A stretch of 64,000 nucleotides of DNA from Halomonas rhizosphaerae (GCF_030010555.1 NZ_JASCQP010000030.1:48373-112372); one strand, 5' to 3'; shown: positions 36,211-44,755, counted from the stretch's first letter. Notes: a model not told the origin generated them from the sequence alone. Numbers and translations are program-made.

Positions 36211-37232
36211 GCACCGAGAGCCAGGCACCCATCGTCATCTACCAGGAGGCAGACCAGGCGGTCGAGGTGCGGCTGGATGCCGAGCGAGATACCGTCTGGC
36301 TGACGCAGCGGCAGATGGGCGAAGTCTTCGATACGACGCCCGAGAACGTCCTGATGCACCTGAAAAACATATATGCGGACAAGGAGTTGGAAGAACCGGC
36401 AACTGCTAAGGATTTCTTAGTAGTTCGAACGGAAGGTAAGCGACAGGTGCGCCGCAAGCTTCAGCACTACAACCTCGATGCCATCATCTCGGTGGGCTAT
36501 CGCGTCAACTCCCGGTGCGCAGTGCAGTTCCGCCAATGGGCCACCCGGGTGCTGCGCGAGCACCTCTCCCAGGGCTGGACGCTGAACCGCCAGCGCTTCG
36601 AGGAGAACGCCCGCGAGCTGGAGGCCGCCATGGCCATGGTGCGCAAGACCGCCGGCAGCCCGGCGCTGGATGCCACGAGCGGACGGGGCTTGGTGGATAT
36701 TGTCACCCGCTATGCCCAGACCTTCCTGCTGCTGCAGCGCTACGACGAGGGCCTGCTCACCGAGCCTCGCGCCGAGGCTGGTGGCCGGCTGCCGACCCTG
36801 GAAGAGGCCCGCACGGCGCTGGCTTCGCTGAAGGCAGAGCTGATCGCCAAGGGCGAGGCCACAGACCTGTTCGCCCGCGAGCGTGGCGACGGCCTCGATT
36901 CGCTGCTCGGCAACCTGGACCAGACGATCTTCGGCGAGCCGGCCTATCCCTCGGTGGAGGCCAAGGCCGCGCACCTGCTCTACTTTGTGGTCAAGAACCA
37001 CCCCTTCGCCGATGGCAACAAGCGCAGCGCGGCCTACCTCTTCGTCGACTTCCTCTACCGCAACGATCGCCTGCTCAATGCCTATGGCGAGGTGGTGGTC
37101 AACGACGTGGGCCTCGCCGCCCTGACGCTGCTGATCGCCGAGTCAGACCCGGCCAACAAGGAGATCATGGTCCGGCTGATCATGAACATGCTGGCCAGCT
37201 CTGAAGCTCGGGTTTCAGGCGAGGCTGTATGA
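36207..37232 (+). CDS. RhuM-Fic/DOC protein (death-on-curing family)
   Basis: 341 residues. The N-terminal RhuM domain (about 1-200) starts with a winged-helix-like segment, TVWLTQRQMGEVFDTTPENVLMHLKNI. The C-terminal Fic domain carries HPFADGNKRSA (265-275); the GNK form is that of Doc, which phosphorylates EF-Tu, rather than the GNGR form of AMP-transferring Fic enzymes. Such genes often sit between hsdS and hsdR of type I systems, and here it is coupled to the remnant of one. Bases 36360-36440 are clearly less GC-rich than their surroundings, a sign of transfer. No cognate antitoxin gene is visible. Confidence 0.88.
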   Translation: MSTESQAPIVIYQEADQAVEVRLDAERDTVWLTQRQMGEVFDTTPENVLMHLKNIYADKELEEPATAKDFLVVRTEGKRQVRRKLQHYNLDAIISVGYRVNSRCAVQFRQWATRVLREHLSQGWTLNRQRFEENARELEAAMAMVRKTAGSPALDATSGRGLVDIVTRYAQTFLLLQRYDEGLLTEPRAEAGGRLPTLEEARTALASLKAELIAKGEATDLFARERGDGLDSLLGNLDQTIFGEPAYPSVEAKAAHLLYFVVKNHPFADGNKRSAAYLFVDFLYRNDRLLNAYGEVVVNDVGLAALTLLIAESDPANKEIMVRLIMNMLASSEARVSGEAV

Positions 37233-38088
37233 CTGAATACTTCCTGCTCGATGTCTTCACAGACCGAGCCTTTGCTGGCAACCCGCTGGCGGTTTTCCCC
37301 CACGAAAGCGAACTGGACACCGGCACCATGCAGGCCATCGCCAACGAGCTGAACCTCTCCGAGACGGTGTTCGTTGGTGAGGCAACCGACCAGCATCGTT
37401 ATCCCATCCGCATCTTCACGCCCACCGCGGAACTGCCCTTCGCTGGCCATCCGACGGTAGGCACTGCCCACCTGCTGGTGGAGCTGGGCATGGCAGAGCC
37501 TGACCATCCTCTGGTTCTCGAGGCCGGCATCGGCCCCCTGGTCTTGGAGATCGAGCACGAACTGGCCCGTTTTACCACGGCAGAGGCGGTCAGCATTCTG
37601 GCCAGCACCTTGAACCAGGCCGCCGCCGCTGAGCTGCTGGGGCTGGAGGCAAACCCGAGCCGGTGCTTGCCTCCTGCGGGGTGCCCTATCACCTGGTCGA
37701 GCTCGATTCGTTGGAAGCCCTCGAGAGGGCACGGCCATCGCCGAGTGCCTGGACGGAATGGGTGTCACCCAGCGGCCAGGATCAGATCTATCTCTATGTG
37801 GCCGGTAATCAGGCTGATGCAACAGAAATCGTGAGAGCCAGGATGTTGTCCACCCAGGGTGGTGTGCGCGAAGACCCGGCGACCGGCAGTGCTGCCGCGG
37901 CCCTGACGGGGCATCTGGCGCAGAAGAAGGGAGTTGGTCGATGGCACTGGCGGATCGAACAGGGTATCGAGATGGGTCGCCCAAGCCGCATCCTTGCCGA
38001 GGTTGAGCGCACCGAAGACGACCTTGCGATCCGCATTGCGGGACAGGCAGTGATCGTGGGAAGAGGAACGTTGCACCTGCCAGGCTGA
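37229..38088 (+). pseudogene. PhzF-family isomerase/epimerase gene with a frameshift
   Basis: Codes in two frames for a PhzF-family protein of about 286 residues (two-fold diaminopimelate-epimerase-like fold). The first frame holds FLLDVFTDRAFAGNPLAVF, NLSETVFV with the probable catalytic Glu, and LPFAGHPTVGTAHLL. At 37655-37657 one base is missing: restoring it turns AAC-CC-GAG-CCG into an unbroken Asn-Pro-Glu-Pro-Val, after which the second frame runs to the end with DPATGSAAAALTGHL. The loss is either a true mutation or a sequencing error. The start overlaps the Fic stop by ATGA. Confidence 0.85.
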
Positions 38089-38110
38089 CTGCCTAATTAC
38101 CGGAGGCCCC

Positions 38111-38563
38111 ATGAAGCCCTTCTCCATCCTGCTGATCCGGCTGCTGGGTCTCTATCTCTTCCTGAACACGCTGTTCTCGTTGCTGCCGGCGCTGCTCGGC
38201 CCAAATGTCGGCGAGCGCTGGTACGGTGAACTGCTGCCGGTGCTGGTTGCCACGGTGGCGGTGCCGATGGTGGGCGGGGTGCTGCTCTGGTGCTTCGCCG
38301 GCCGGCTGGCTGGCAAGCTGCATGGTGAGGTAGAGGAGGCAGGGCGGGTCAAGGATGACGACCTGGTGCGTGCCGGCACCTTCCTGATCGGTTTCACCCT
38401 GGTGGTGCGCCACGTCGGCATGCTGGTGGCGGCCTACTCGGCTGCAGGCGCCGTCGCCTACGACGCCCTTTTCGTGGTGGCGGCGGGCCTTGGCATGATG
38501 CTTGGCGGTGGGACTCTTCTGGCGCTGTATCGCCGGATCAAGTATCTGGGGCTGGATCGGTAG
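38111..38563 (+). CDS. Small integral membrane protein, unknown function
   Basis: 150 residues with four predicted transmembrane helices: about 5-33, 42-68, 93-115 and 118-140. The loop between helices 2 and 3 is charged (HGEVEEAGRVKDDDLVR). I recognise no family. GGAGG lies seven bases before the ATG. It follows the broken phzF gene by 22 bases and precedes the convergent ccdB. Confidence 0.7.
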   Translation: MKPFSILLIRLLGLYLFLNTLFSLLPALLGPNVGERWYGELLPVLVATVAVPMVGGVLLWCFAGRLAGKLHGEVEEAGRVKDDDLVRAGTFLIGFTLVVRHVGMLVAAYSAAGAVAYDALFVVAAGLGMMLGGGTLLALYRRIKYLGLDR

Positions 38564-38592
38564 GCCGCCATAATAGGTGGCCGCAGGTTGAA

Positions 38593-38910
38593 TCAGATGC
38601 CGGTCATCAGGAAGTCGATAGCGGCCATGATCCGGTCGCGATTCATGCCAAGGTCATGCACGGCTCTGCCGAGACGCTTCCTTTCAATTCCGGCGAGTTC
38701 CTGCGTCAAGGCGATGTAGCGTTCACCATCGATCTCGATGATGGGATTCAGGTAGGTCATTCGCACGCTTTCGGCTTGAGTGGCAGGGCAGAGTGGTACG
38801 ACAACAGTCGTGCATAGCTCTTCGAGCAGGTCGCTCTGGATATCAAGCAGGTAGGGATAGCGTTCGCGCGAGGCCGGGTTTCTGTTTTCGTAGGCGTTGA
38901 ACTGGGCCAT
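38593..38910 (-). CDS. ccdB: CcdB-family toxin
   Basis: 105 residues, matching CcdB (101). MAQFNAYENRNPASRERYPYLLDIQSDLL and TTVVVPLCPA are clear family motifs, and the C-terminus ends AAIDFLMTGI, where CcdB inserts Trp99-Gly-Ile to poison DNA gyrase; here the corresponding residues are Met-Thr-Gly-Ile, so the critical tryptophan is not conserved, which may weaken gyrase poisoning. Its start overlaps the ccdA stop by one base. Confidence 0.93.
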   Translation of the reverse strand: MAQFNAYENRNPASRERYPYLLDIQSDLLEELCTTVVVPLCPATQAESVRMTYLNPIIEIDGERYIALTQELAGIERKRLGRAVHDLGMNRDRIMAAIDFLMTGI

Positions 38911-39155
38911 CAGAACTGCCGTTCGCCATCACCGAAGGTGCCGTGCTCCTCCACGGTGCGATTGTAGGCTCGGATGGCAGCTACATTTTCCCGCCGCCAC
39001 TGCTCCTGCTGCGCGGTACGCACCCGCTCGGTCAGTGCGCTCTCGAAGGTGGCAGAGAGGTTGATCCCCAGGCGCCTCGCGCGTTGGAGCAGGTCGCTGT
39101 TGATGCTGACATTGGTGGGTTTCTTGGGTGCTGTGACATCGAAGAGTGGCGACAT
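38910..39155 (-). CDS. ccdA: CcdA-family antitoxin
   Basis: 81 residues. The N-terminal half PTNVSINSDLLQRARRLGINLSATFESAL is a ribbon-helix-helix DNA-binding domain, and the C-terminal half with WRRENVAAIRAYNRTVEEHGTFGDGERQF is the flexible part that wraps CcdB. CcdA represses its own operon; upstream at 39180-39200 the sequence ATGCGTATAGCGTATGCGC includes a direct GCGTAT repeat that could be its operator. Adjacent to the eroded restriction island, as expected of a mobile toxin-antitoxin module. Confidence 0.93.
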   Translation of the reverse strand: MSPLFDVTAPKKPTNVSINSDLLQRARRLGINLSATFESALTERVRTAQQEQWRRENVAAIRAYNRTVEEHGTFGDGERQF

Positions 39156-39263
39156 GGTGCAGTCTCCCGTTGCGAAGGGATATGCGTATAGCGTATGCGC
39201 ACTAATGCTTCACAACAAGGGAGTCCCACGCAGCGGGCGTCGGTCGGGCCGAGAGCTGCCGTA

Positions 39264-39587
39264 TCAGCCGCCGGAGCCGAGGGTCAGCCGCAGGGCCTGC
39301 AGGCTGTCGAGCTCCAGGCGGGTCTCGTCGGAGAACACCGGATGGCCGATGACGCGGATGTCGAGGCTCGCCTCGGCGCCGCCGTAGGTCACCTCGGCGC
39401 TGACACGGCTGTCGCTGGCCAGGGGCGCCATGGGCGCGAAGTCGACGCGCCTGACCTCCACGGCGGTGAGGCCGAGGTCGTCGAGGCGCTGGTCGAGGGC
39501 GCGCTTGACCTCCACGTCGTAGTAGAAGTAGAGCCCGCCATAGGCCAGGCCGGCCAGCGCGGCGAGGTAGAGCATGAAGCGGACCAT
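39264..39587 (-). CDS. Membrane-anchored small protein, unknown function
   Basis: 107 residues. One N-terminal transmembrane helix (FMLYLAALAGLAYGGLYFYY, about 4-23) followed by a soluble domain of alternating strands (VEVRRVDFAPMAPL, RVSAEVTYGGAEASLDIRVIGHP), probably periplasmic. No family recognised. GGAGAC lies just upstream of the ATG. Stands alone between ccdA and the GGCT-fold gene. Confidence 0.65.
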   Translation of the reverse strand: MVRFMLYLAALAGLAYGGLYFYYDVEVKRALDQRLDDLGLTAVEVRRVDFAPMAPLASDSRVSAEVTYGGAEASLDIRVIGHPVFSDETRLELDSLQALRLTLGSGG

Positions 39588-39654
39588 GGCCGTCTCCTTG
39601 GTGACATTCCGGGTGGGGTTCCTTAGCGTCCGCGTTTATACCACAGCCGCAGGA

Positions 39655-40044
39655 CTATCGGGGCCGCCAGGCCCCTTCGCGGATCACCGGGCAGCCGGCC
39701 ACCTCGCGGTTGTAGAGGTAGAGCCAGGCGGGGCCGAAGGCGGTGGCCTGGATGACGCGCTCGTAGTCGCCATGCTTCGGCGTCCGCACCCGATAGTCCT
39801 CGAGCCGATCCAGCCCGGCCAGCAGCCGAGCGCTGACCTCGAACACCTCCACCTCGATGCCCCGCGAGGCCTCGGGCTTGGCCGCGGGATAGGGCCCGAG
39901 GTCGTAGAGGGTCGCCGAGGTGAGGACGTCCGCCCCCAGGAAGTGGGCGCCTTCCAGCCAGTGGTGGTTGCGCAGCCCGCGCTTCAGGGTGCCGTAGACG
40001 GCGACCAGGGGCGTGCGGGTGATGGCGAGGGCGGGAGTGTGCAT
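39655..40044 (-). CDS. Gamma-glutamylcyclotransferase-fold (AIG2/GGCT) protein
   Basis: 129 residues. VAVYGTLKRGLRNHHWL is the glycine-rich YGTL motif that binds the gamma-glutamyl group; GIEVEVFEVSARLLAGLDRLEDY holds the conserved catalytic-Glu region, and YLYNR closes the fold. Family members release 5-oxoproline from gamma-glutamyl peptides or amines. The ATG at 40044 is preferred over the longer upstream frame. Divergent from the pirin gene. Confidence 0.87.
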   Translation of the reverse strand: MHTPALAITRTPLVAVYGTLKRGLRNHHWLEGAHFLGADVLTSATLYDLGPYPAAKPEASRGIEVEVFEVSARLLAGLDRLEDYRVRTPKHGDYERVIQATAFGPAWLYLYNREVAGCPVIREGAWRPR

Positions 40045-40200
40045 GCGGGCCGGCTCCGGAATGCTGTCATGTGCCTGTCGGGAGGATACCCTCGGCCCCT
40101 GGCTCGATGCCATGCCGTCGCGGTTGTTCGCCCGGGGCGTCCCGGGCATGCCAGTGCCATACTGCCATCAGCGTCGTCGCTGGGCCCGGAGGACCTTCCC

Positions 40201-41142
40201 ATGAGCAACATGATCAAGGATGCGACCCCGTCATCCTCGCTGGACTGCCCCGTGGTCGAGGGGCGGCGAGAACTGCAGCATGTGTCATCGCGCCGCGCCG
40301 AGGTCGGCGGCATCCCGATCCACCGGGTACTGCCGTCGCGGCAACGGCGCCTGGTGGGCGGCTGGTGCTTCCTCGACCACGCTGGGCCGGTGGTGTTCAA
40401 GGGCGAAAGCCGCGGCATGCGCGTGGGGCCGCATCCGCATATCGGCCTGCAGACCTTTACCTGGATGATCGCGGGGCGTGTGCTGCATCGCGACAGCCTG
40501 GGTAGCGAGCAGGTGATCCGCCCGGGGCAGGTCAACCTGATGACGGCGGGGCGCGGCATCAGCCATACCGAGGAGTCGTTGCTGGAGGATCCGCAACTGC
40601 ATGCCGCCCAGCTGTGGATCGCGCTGCCCTTCGCCCAGCGTCACACGACGCCGCGCTTCGACCATTACCCCGAGTTGCCGGTGTGGCGTGACCAGGGCGT
40701 GGCCTTGACCCTGCTGGTCGGGGAGTTCGCCGGGCGCCGGGCCCCCACGCTGTCCTTCTCGCCGCTGGTGGGGCTGGACCTCGCCGCCGAGGCGGCGGCC
40801 ACCCTGCGATTGGGGCTGCGCCACGCGTTCGAATATGCCGTGCTGCCATTGGAAGGGGAGGTGACGCTGGACGGCGAGACGTTCGCCGCCGACGAGCTGG
40901 CCTACCTGGGGCGTGGACGGGAGACGCTGGAGCTGACGCTGCCGGCGGGCGCCAGGGCGCTGCTGCTGGGTGGCGAACCGCTCGGCGAGGAGGTGGTGAT
41001 CTGGTGGAACTTCGTCGGCCACAGCAGGGCCGAGATCGCCGAGGCCCAGCGCGAATGGGAAGCCGGCGGCGAGCGCTTCGGCAGCGTCCCCGAGTATGAC
41101 GGCGAGCGGCTGATGCCGCCGCCGATTCCCTGGAAGGTCTAG
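40201..41142 (+). CDS. Pirin family protein
   Basis: 313 residues with two cupin domains. The N-terminal one has the pirin metal ligands: VGPHPHIGLQT (two histidines) and GISHTEES (His and Glu). The C-terminal domain is degenerate and ends NFVGHSRAEIAEAQREWE, a family hallmark. Bacterial pirins include quercetinase-like dioxygenases and regulators of pyruvate metabolism; the role here is not determined. GGAGG lies about eight bases before the ATG. Confidence 0.93.
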   Translation: MSNMIKDATPSSSLDCPVVEGRRELQHVSSRRAEVGGIPIHRVLPSRQRRLVGGWCFLDHAGPVVFKGESRGMRVGPHPHIGLQTFTWMIAGRVLHRDSLGSEQVIRPGQVNLMTAGRGISHTEESLLEDPQLHAAQLWIALPFAQRHTTPRFDHYPELPVWRDQGVALTLLVGEFAGRRAPTLSFSPLVGLDLAAEAAATLRLGLRHAFEYAVLPLEGEVTLDGETFAADELAYLGRGRETLELTLPAGARALLLGGEPLGEEVVIWWNFVGHSRAEIAEAQREWEAGGERFGSVPEYDGERLMPPPIPWKV

Positions 41143-41161
41143 CCTGCCGGTGGCTTACCGG

Positions 41162-41827
41162 TCAGCGGAGCGCCATGGCCGCCGTCGGCGAGACGCCCTG
41201 GGCCACGGCGGCGTCATGCTGGGCCTCCAGGGTACGCCGGAAGGCCTCGCGTGCCTGGAGGCGCGCCCAGTAGTCGCGCACGTTCGGCTTGAAGCGTTCC
41301 TCCAGCCCCAGGTGGCTGGCCAGCAGCAGGGCGTAGCCCACCGAGACGTCGGCGGCGGTGAAGCGCTCGGCACAGAGCCAGCGCCGTGTCGCGAGCCGGG
41401 GCTCCAGGGTCCGCAGCCGGGACAGGAACCACCGGCTGTAGTCCTCCACCACTTGGGGCAGGCGGCGCTCCGGGGGCTCGAACTGGCCGTAGCGCAGCAC
41501 CAGGGTCTGCGGGAAGGTCAGGGTCGCCTCGCCGAAGTGCAGGAAGTTGAGGTAGTCGCCATAGGCGGGATCCTGGCAGGTCACGTCCAGGCCGGCCTCG
41601 GGATGGCGGGCGGCGAGATACTGGCAGATGGCCGCCGACTCGGTCATGCACACCTCGCCGTCCAGGAAGGCGGGCACGGTGCCCAGCGGATTGATCGCCA
41701 GCAAGGCCTCGCCGTGCACCCGCGGCGGGAAGTCGTGCAGGATCAGCTCATAGGGCAACCCCAGTTCCTCGAGCATCCAGAGGGGGCAGAAGGAGCGGGC
41801 GCTGACACAGTGATGGAGGCGGATCAT
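41162..41827 (-). CDS. Glutathione S-transferase
   Basis: 221 residues. The thioredoxin-like N-domain begins IRLHHCVSARSFCPLWMLEELGLPYEL with NPLGTVPAFLDGE and the gamma-glutamyl-binding TESAAICQYLA; the all-helical C-domain follows (100-210). The catalytic position is Ser/Cys-like near residues 9-13, as in bacterial beta/theta-type enzymes. Substrate unknown. Single gene, convergent with the pirin gene. Confidence 0.9.
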   Translation of the reverse strand: MIRLHHCVSARSFCPLWMLEELGLPYELILHDFPPRVHGEALLAINPLGTVPAFLDGEVCMTESAAICQYLAARHPEAGLDVTCQDPAYGDYLNFLHFGEATLTFPQTLVLRYGQFEPPERRLPQVVEDYSRWFLSRLRTLEPRLATRRWLCAERFTAADVSVGYALLLASHLGLEERFKPNVRDYWARLQAREAFRRTLEAQHDAAVAQGVSPTAAMALR

Positions 41828-41965
41828 GGGGTCTCCTGGCGTGATCGTCCCCCCGTCGGGGCCGGCGACGGGAAAAGACTACTATGCTGCCCTCAGTCTG
41901 GATAGACGCCCGGTGTGCCAGGCGTCTCCCCGGGAAGATGCCCCTGCAGGCCAGAGGAGTCCTTT

Positions 41966-42247
41966 ATGCATATCGCCGTCCTCACCCTCAGGATCGCCCT
42001 GCCGGGGTGCCGCTCGCTGAAGGAGAAGCGCCAGCGCATGGGCGGCCTGCACGAGCGATTCGGACGCCATCCGTCGATTGCGGTCTGCGAGAGCGGCGAC
42101 CTTGACCGCCACGAAGCCAGCGAGTGGACCTTCGTGGTGGTGGGCTCCACCTCGCGGGACGTGGAGTCGCTGTGCAGCGAGATCGAGGACAAGCTGCAGC
42201 GCACGGTCGACGGCCGGGTACTGGATGCCACACGTGAGTTCCTCTGA
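41966..42247 (+). CDS. DUF503 family (YlxP-like) protein
   Basis: 93 residues, ferredoxin-like fold. MHIAVLTLRIALPGCRSLKEKRQRMGGL and AVCESGDLDRHEASEWTFVVVGS are typical DUF503 segments, although YlxP itself is linked to ribosome-maturation operons in Firmicutes and no such genes are adjacent. AGAGGAGT precedes the ATG. Function unknown. Confidence 0.85.
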   Translation: MHIAVLTLRIALPGCRSLKEKRQRMGGLHERFGRHPSIAVCESGDLDRHEASEWTFVVVGSTSRDVESLCSEIEDKLQRTVDGRVLDATREFL

Positions 42248-42355
42248 GCGTGACCGCCGTGAGCCTTAAGGGGCATTGCCAGGCGCTGGGGGAACTGCGA
42301 TAGCCTAGGCTTGACCAGTTGTGCAACGTCAACAGCCAGACCGGGAGGTCATCGC

Positions 42356-43084
42356 ATGTCGCCAGAATCCTGCCTGGGCATCCTGCTGCCCGACGACGGA
42401 CCGGATGACTACGAGTGGTATACCCTCGGCGACGAGGTAAGCGGGCTGCCGCGGATCCAGGTGGGCAAGGTGGCGAGCGACGGCCACCATGCGCTGACGG
42501 CGTTGCTGGCGCTCGGCGAGGTGGAGCGGCTGGCGCCGGTGGGCCGGACCCTGGTGGAGGAGAGCGGTGCCAAGGCCGTGGTATGGGCCTGCAACAGCGC
42601 CAGCTTCATCGGCGGGCTCGACTGGGCCAGGGAACAGAGTGCGGCCCTGGCGTCCCGGCTGGGCGTGCCGGTTACCAGCACGGCGCTGGCCTTTCATGAA
42701 GCGCTGGCCGCCCTCGGCCACACCCGGGTGGACCTGCTCAGCCCCTATCCGGACGAGGTGACCCTGCGGCTGGTGAGCTTCCTGCGTGAGGGAGGCGTCA
42801 GCGTGGTCAACGACAAGACACTGGACTGCCCCTATGCTGCCGATTCCCACCGCGCCGACATCCTGGCTGAGGTGTGTCGCTTCTGCGCCCGCTACCCCGA
42901 CGCCTCGCGGCCGCTGCTGGTGCCCGATACGGCGGTCAACTCGCTGTTCCTGCGCGAGGCCCTGAGCCGCGAGGCCGGCCGCGTGGTGCTCACCGCCAAC
43001 CAGGTGACCCTGTGGGCCGGGCTGAAGCGGCTAGGCGGTGCAAGCCAGTCCGAGAGGTTGCTCGGCCCTCTCGCCGCGAGCTGA
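42356..43084 (+). CDS. Aspartate/glutamate racemase superfamily protein (arylmalonate decarboxylase/maleate isomerase-like)
   Basis: 242 residues. GILLPDDGPDDYEWYTLG opens the fold, and Cys79 in VVWACNSASFIGG is the first catalytic cysteine of the maleate isomerase/AMDase group. The second cysteine normally follows the strand LLV near residue 190, but here that strand reads LLVPDTAVNSL, with Asp-Thr in place. With a single cysteine the enzyme may be a decarboxylase-like or divergent member rather than a racemase. GGGAGGT precedes the ATG at 42356. Confidence 0.8.
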   Translation: MSPESCLGILLPDDGPDDYEWYTLGDEVSGLPRIQVGKVASDGHHALTALLALGEVERLAPVGRTLVEESGAKAVVWACNSASFIGGLDWAREQSAALASRLGVPVTSTALAFHEALAALGHTRVDLLSPYPDEVTLRLVSFLREGGVSVVNDKTLDCPYAADSHRADILAEVCRFCARYPDASRPLLVPDTAVNSLFLREALSREAGRVVLTANQVTLWAGLKRLGGASQSERLLGPLAAS

Positions 43085-43090
43085 CGCCCT

Positions 43091-43438
43091 TCATAGCGCG
43101 GGAGCGTCGAAATCAGCCGGTTCGTCGCTATAGACGCAGACGTTGGCATCCTCGATGTCGCCGTTCGGGTCCTCGACCTGGCGGGCAAAGAACTCACGTA
43201 TCTCACGACGCTGGCAGTGCGCCTCGAAGGCCGCTCGGTTGGCCCAGATCTCGTGGAAGACGATGGGATAGCCGGTACCCTGGGCAAAGGGGTTGTCGAT
43301 GTGGCGAGTCACGGTGTACTGCAGGCAGGCGTCCTCGCGGTGGGCATTCGGCTCGAGGGCCTGCAGTGCCTCGAAGACGGCAGCCTCCCGGCCGGGCTTG
43401 GGCTTGAAGCTGGCGATGCAGTAGATCTTCTGTGACAT
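43091..43438 (-). CDS. Antibiotic biosynthesis monooxygenase (ABM)-domain protein
   Basis: 115 residues with one dimeric alpha-beta-barrel ABM domain. IYCIASFKPKPGREAAVFEALQAL is the first strand and helix, YTVTRHIDNP and FHEIWANRAAFEAHCQRREIREFF the rest; the Asn/His positions match quinone-oxidising YgiN-type monooxygenases. Convergent with the racemase-superfamily gene at a six-base gap. Confidence 0.85.
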   Translation of the reverse strand: MSQKIYCIASFKPKPGREAAVFEALQALEPNAHREDACLQYTVTRHIDNPFAQGTGYPIVFHEIWANRAAFEAHCQRREIREFFARQVEDPNGDIEDANVCVYSDEPADFDAPAL

Positions 43439-43688
43439 GGTGACTCCGGGTGGATGATTGGCGCGCAGACGATACCAACAAGCGTCCATCGCCACCATCG
43501 CATTCCCGATGCCGTGTCATGAATCCTGGCGGGCTCAGGGCCCTTGATCAGCGGCCTGTCCTTCGGGGCTCGCCGCTCTCCTGCCGTGCCCGGCGGAAAG
43601 CGGCCAGTTGGCTCGTGATACCCGAGCGCGCCCCCGGCTCCCTTTCACGACGGCGCGTTCACGGCCGGCTGTCGCCTCGGGCTGGGCG

Positions 43689-44672
43689 TTACCGGCGGTA
43701 GGGCATGGCCTCCCGCAGCTGCTGACGCTGCTCGTCGGTGAGCAGGTCCTGCATCTGATGATGCAGGCGCAGCTGATCGGCCATCATCTCGCCCTGCAAC
43801 TCGGCCATGCGGGTATGCAGCGTCTGCACCTCGTCGGGATCGGGGCGCTCCTGTTGCATCAAGCTGAACATCTCCTCGCGCAACTCCATCATCCGGTTCA
43901 TGCGTTCGACCCGGGCGGGACGCTGTTCCTGCATCAGTTCGCGTGCGGCGCTGCGCTGCTCCTCATCGAACAGCTGATACAAGCCCCCCTGGCCGAATCC
44001 CATCATGCCGGGTCCCATCTGGCCCGGACCCATCATCATGCCGGGGCCCATCTGGCCCTGACCCTGACCATAGCCTGGACCCATCATCATGCCGGGGCCC
44101 ATCTGGCCCTGACCCTGACCATAGCCCGGACCCATCATCATGCCGGGGCCCATCCGGCCCTGACCCTGACCATAGCCCGGCCCCATCATGCCGGGGCCCA
44201 TCTGGCCCTGGCCCTGACCATAGCCCGGACCCATCATGCAGGGGCCCATCTGGCCCTGACCCTGACCGTAGCCCGGACCCATCATGCCGGGCCCCATCTG
44301 GCCCTGGCCCTGACCATAGCCCGGACCCATCATGCCGGGCCCCATCTGGCCCTGGCCCTGACCATAGCCCGGACCCATCATGCCGGGGCCCATCTGGCCC
44401 TGACCCTGACCATAGCCCGGTCCCATCATGCCGGGCCCCATCTGGCCCTGACCCTGACCATAGCCCGGACCCATCATGCCGGGGCCCATCTGGCCCTGGC
44501 CCCGACCGTAGCCCGGTCCCATCATGCCGGGACCCATCTGGCCCTGGCCTTGGCCATAGCCCTGGCCGTCCTGGTCGTTGTCCATCATCCCCTGGGCGAG
44601 GGCGGTGCCGCTGGCGCCTGTCCCCACGGCCATGGCCAGTCCGATGGCGAGCGACTGCTTGCGAAGGTTCAT
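43689..44672 (-). CDS. Periplasmic Spy/CpxP-like protein with Met/Gly-rich tandem repeats
   Basis: 327 residues. A signal peptide (1-26, cleavage after TALA) is followed by eleven repeats of 16 or 17 residues (38-216), consensus GYGQGQGQMGPGMMGP, then a 97-residue helical domain (231-327) with two LTxxQ-like motifs (FDEEQ near 235 and LTDEQ near 311) as in Spy and CpxP. Spy-type domains are periplasmic chaperones and metal/stress sensors. The repeats add about 35 methionines with tyrosine and glutamine but almost no charge; one unit has a single cysteine (MGPCMM). Methionine clusters of this kind are known to bind copper and silver. An Anr/FNR-like promoter lies upstream. Confidence 0.85.
   Translation of the reverse strand: MNLRKQSLAIGLAMAVGTGASGTALAQGMMDNDQDGQGYGQGQGQMGPGMMGPGYGRGQGQMGPGMMGPGYGQGQGQMGPGMMGPGYGQGQGQMGPGMMGPGYGQGQGQMGPGMMGPGYGQGQGQMGPGMMGPGYGQGQGQMGPCMMGPGYGQGQGQMGPGMMGPGYGQGQGRMGPGMMMGPGYGQGQGQMGPGMMMGPGYGQGQGQMGPGMMMGPGQMGPGMMGFGQGGLYQLFDEEQRSAARELMQEQRPARVERMNRMMELREEMFSLMQQERPDPDEVQTLHTRMAELQGEMMADQLRLHHQMQDLLTDEQRQQLREAMPYRR
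44025..44561 (-). repeat. Eleven-unit 48/51-bp in-frame tandem repeat
   Basis: The coding repeat spans eleven units; eight are 48 bases and the three nearest the C-terminus carry one extra ATG codon (51 bases). Unit differences are mostly silent third-base changes plus a few replacements (Q to R, G to C). Copy number is likely to vary between strains. Confidence 0.92.
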
Positions 44673-44755
44673 GAGGCATCTCCTGTGGATTCACATTGCT
44701 GGCGCGTTATGCCTGATCACCGTGGCGCCGAGTCCGCGGTGGTGACCTGTCCTCC

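Noticed and set aside
36207..37232. Fic-type AMP transferase.
   Set aside because: The motif is HxFxxGNKR, the Doc/kinase form, without the second arginine glycine (GNGR) of AMP-transferring enzymes.
44025..44561. Regular 48-bp repeats looked like a CRISPR array.
   Set aside because: They are in-frame coding repeats without unique spacers, and all units differ mainly at third codon positions.
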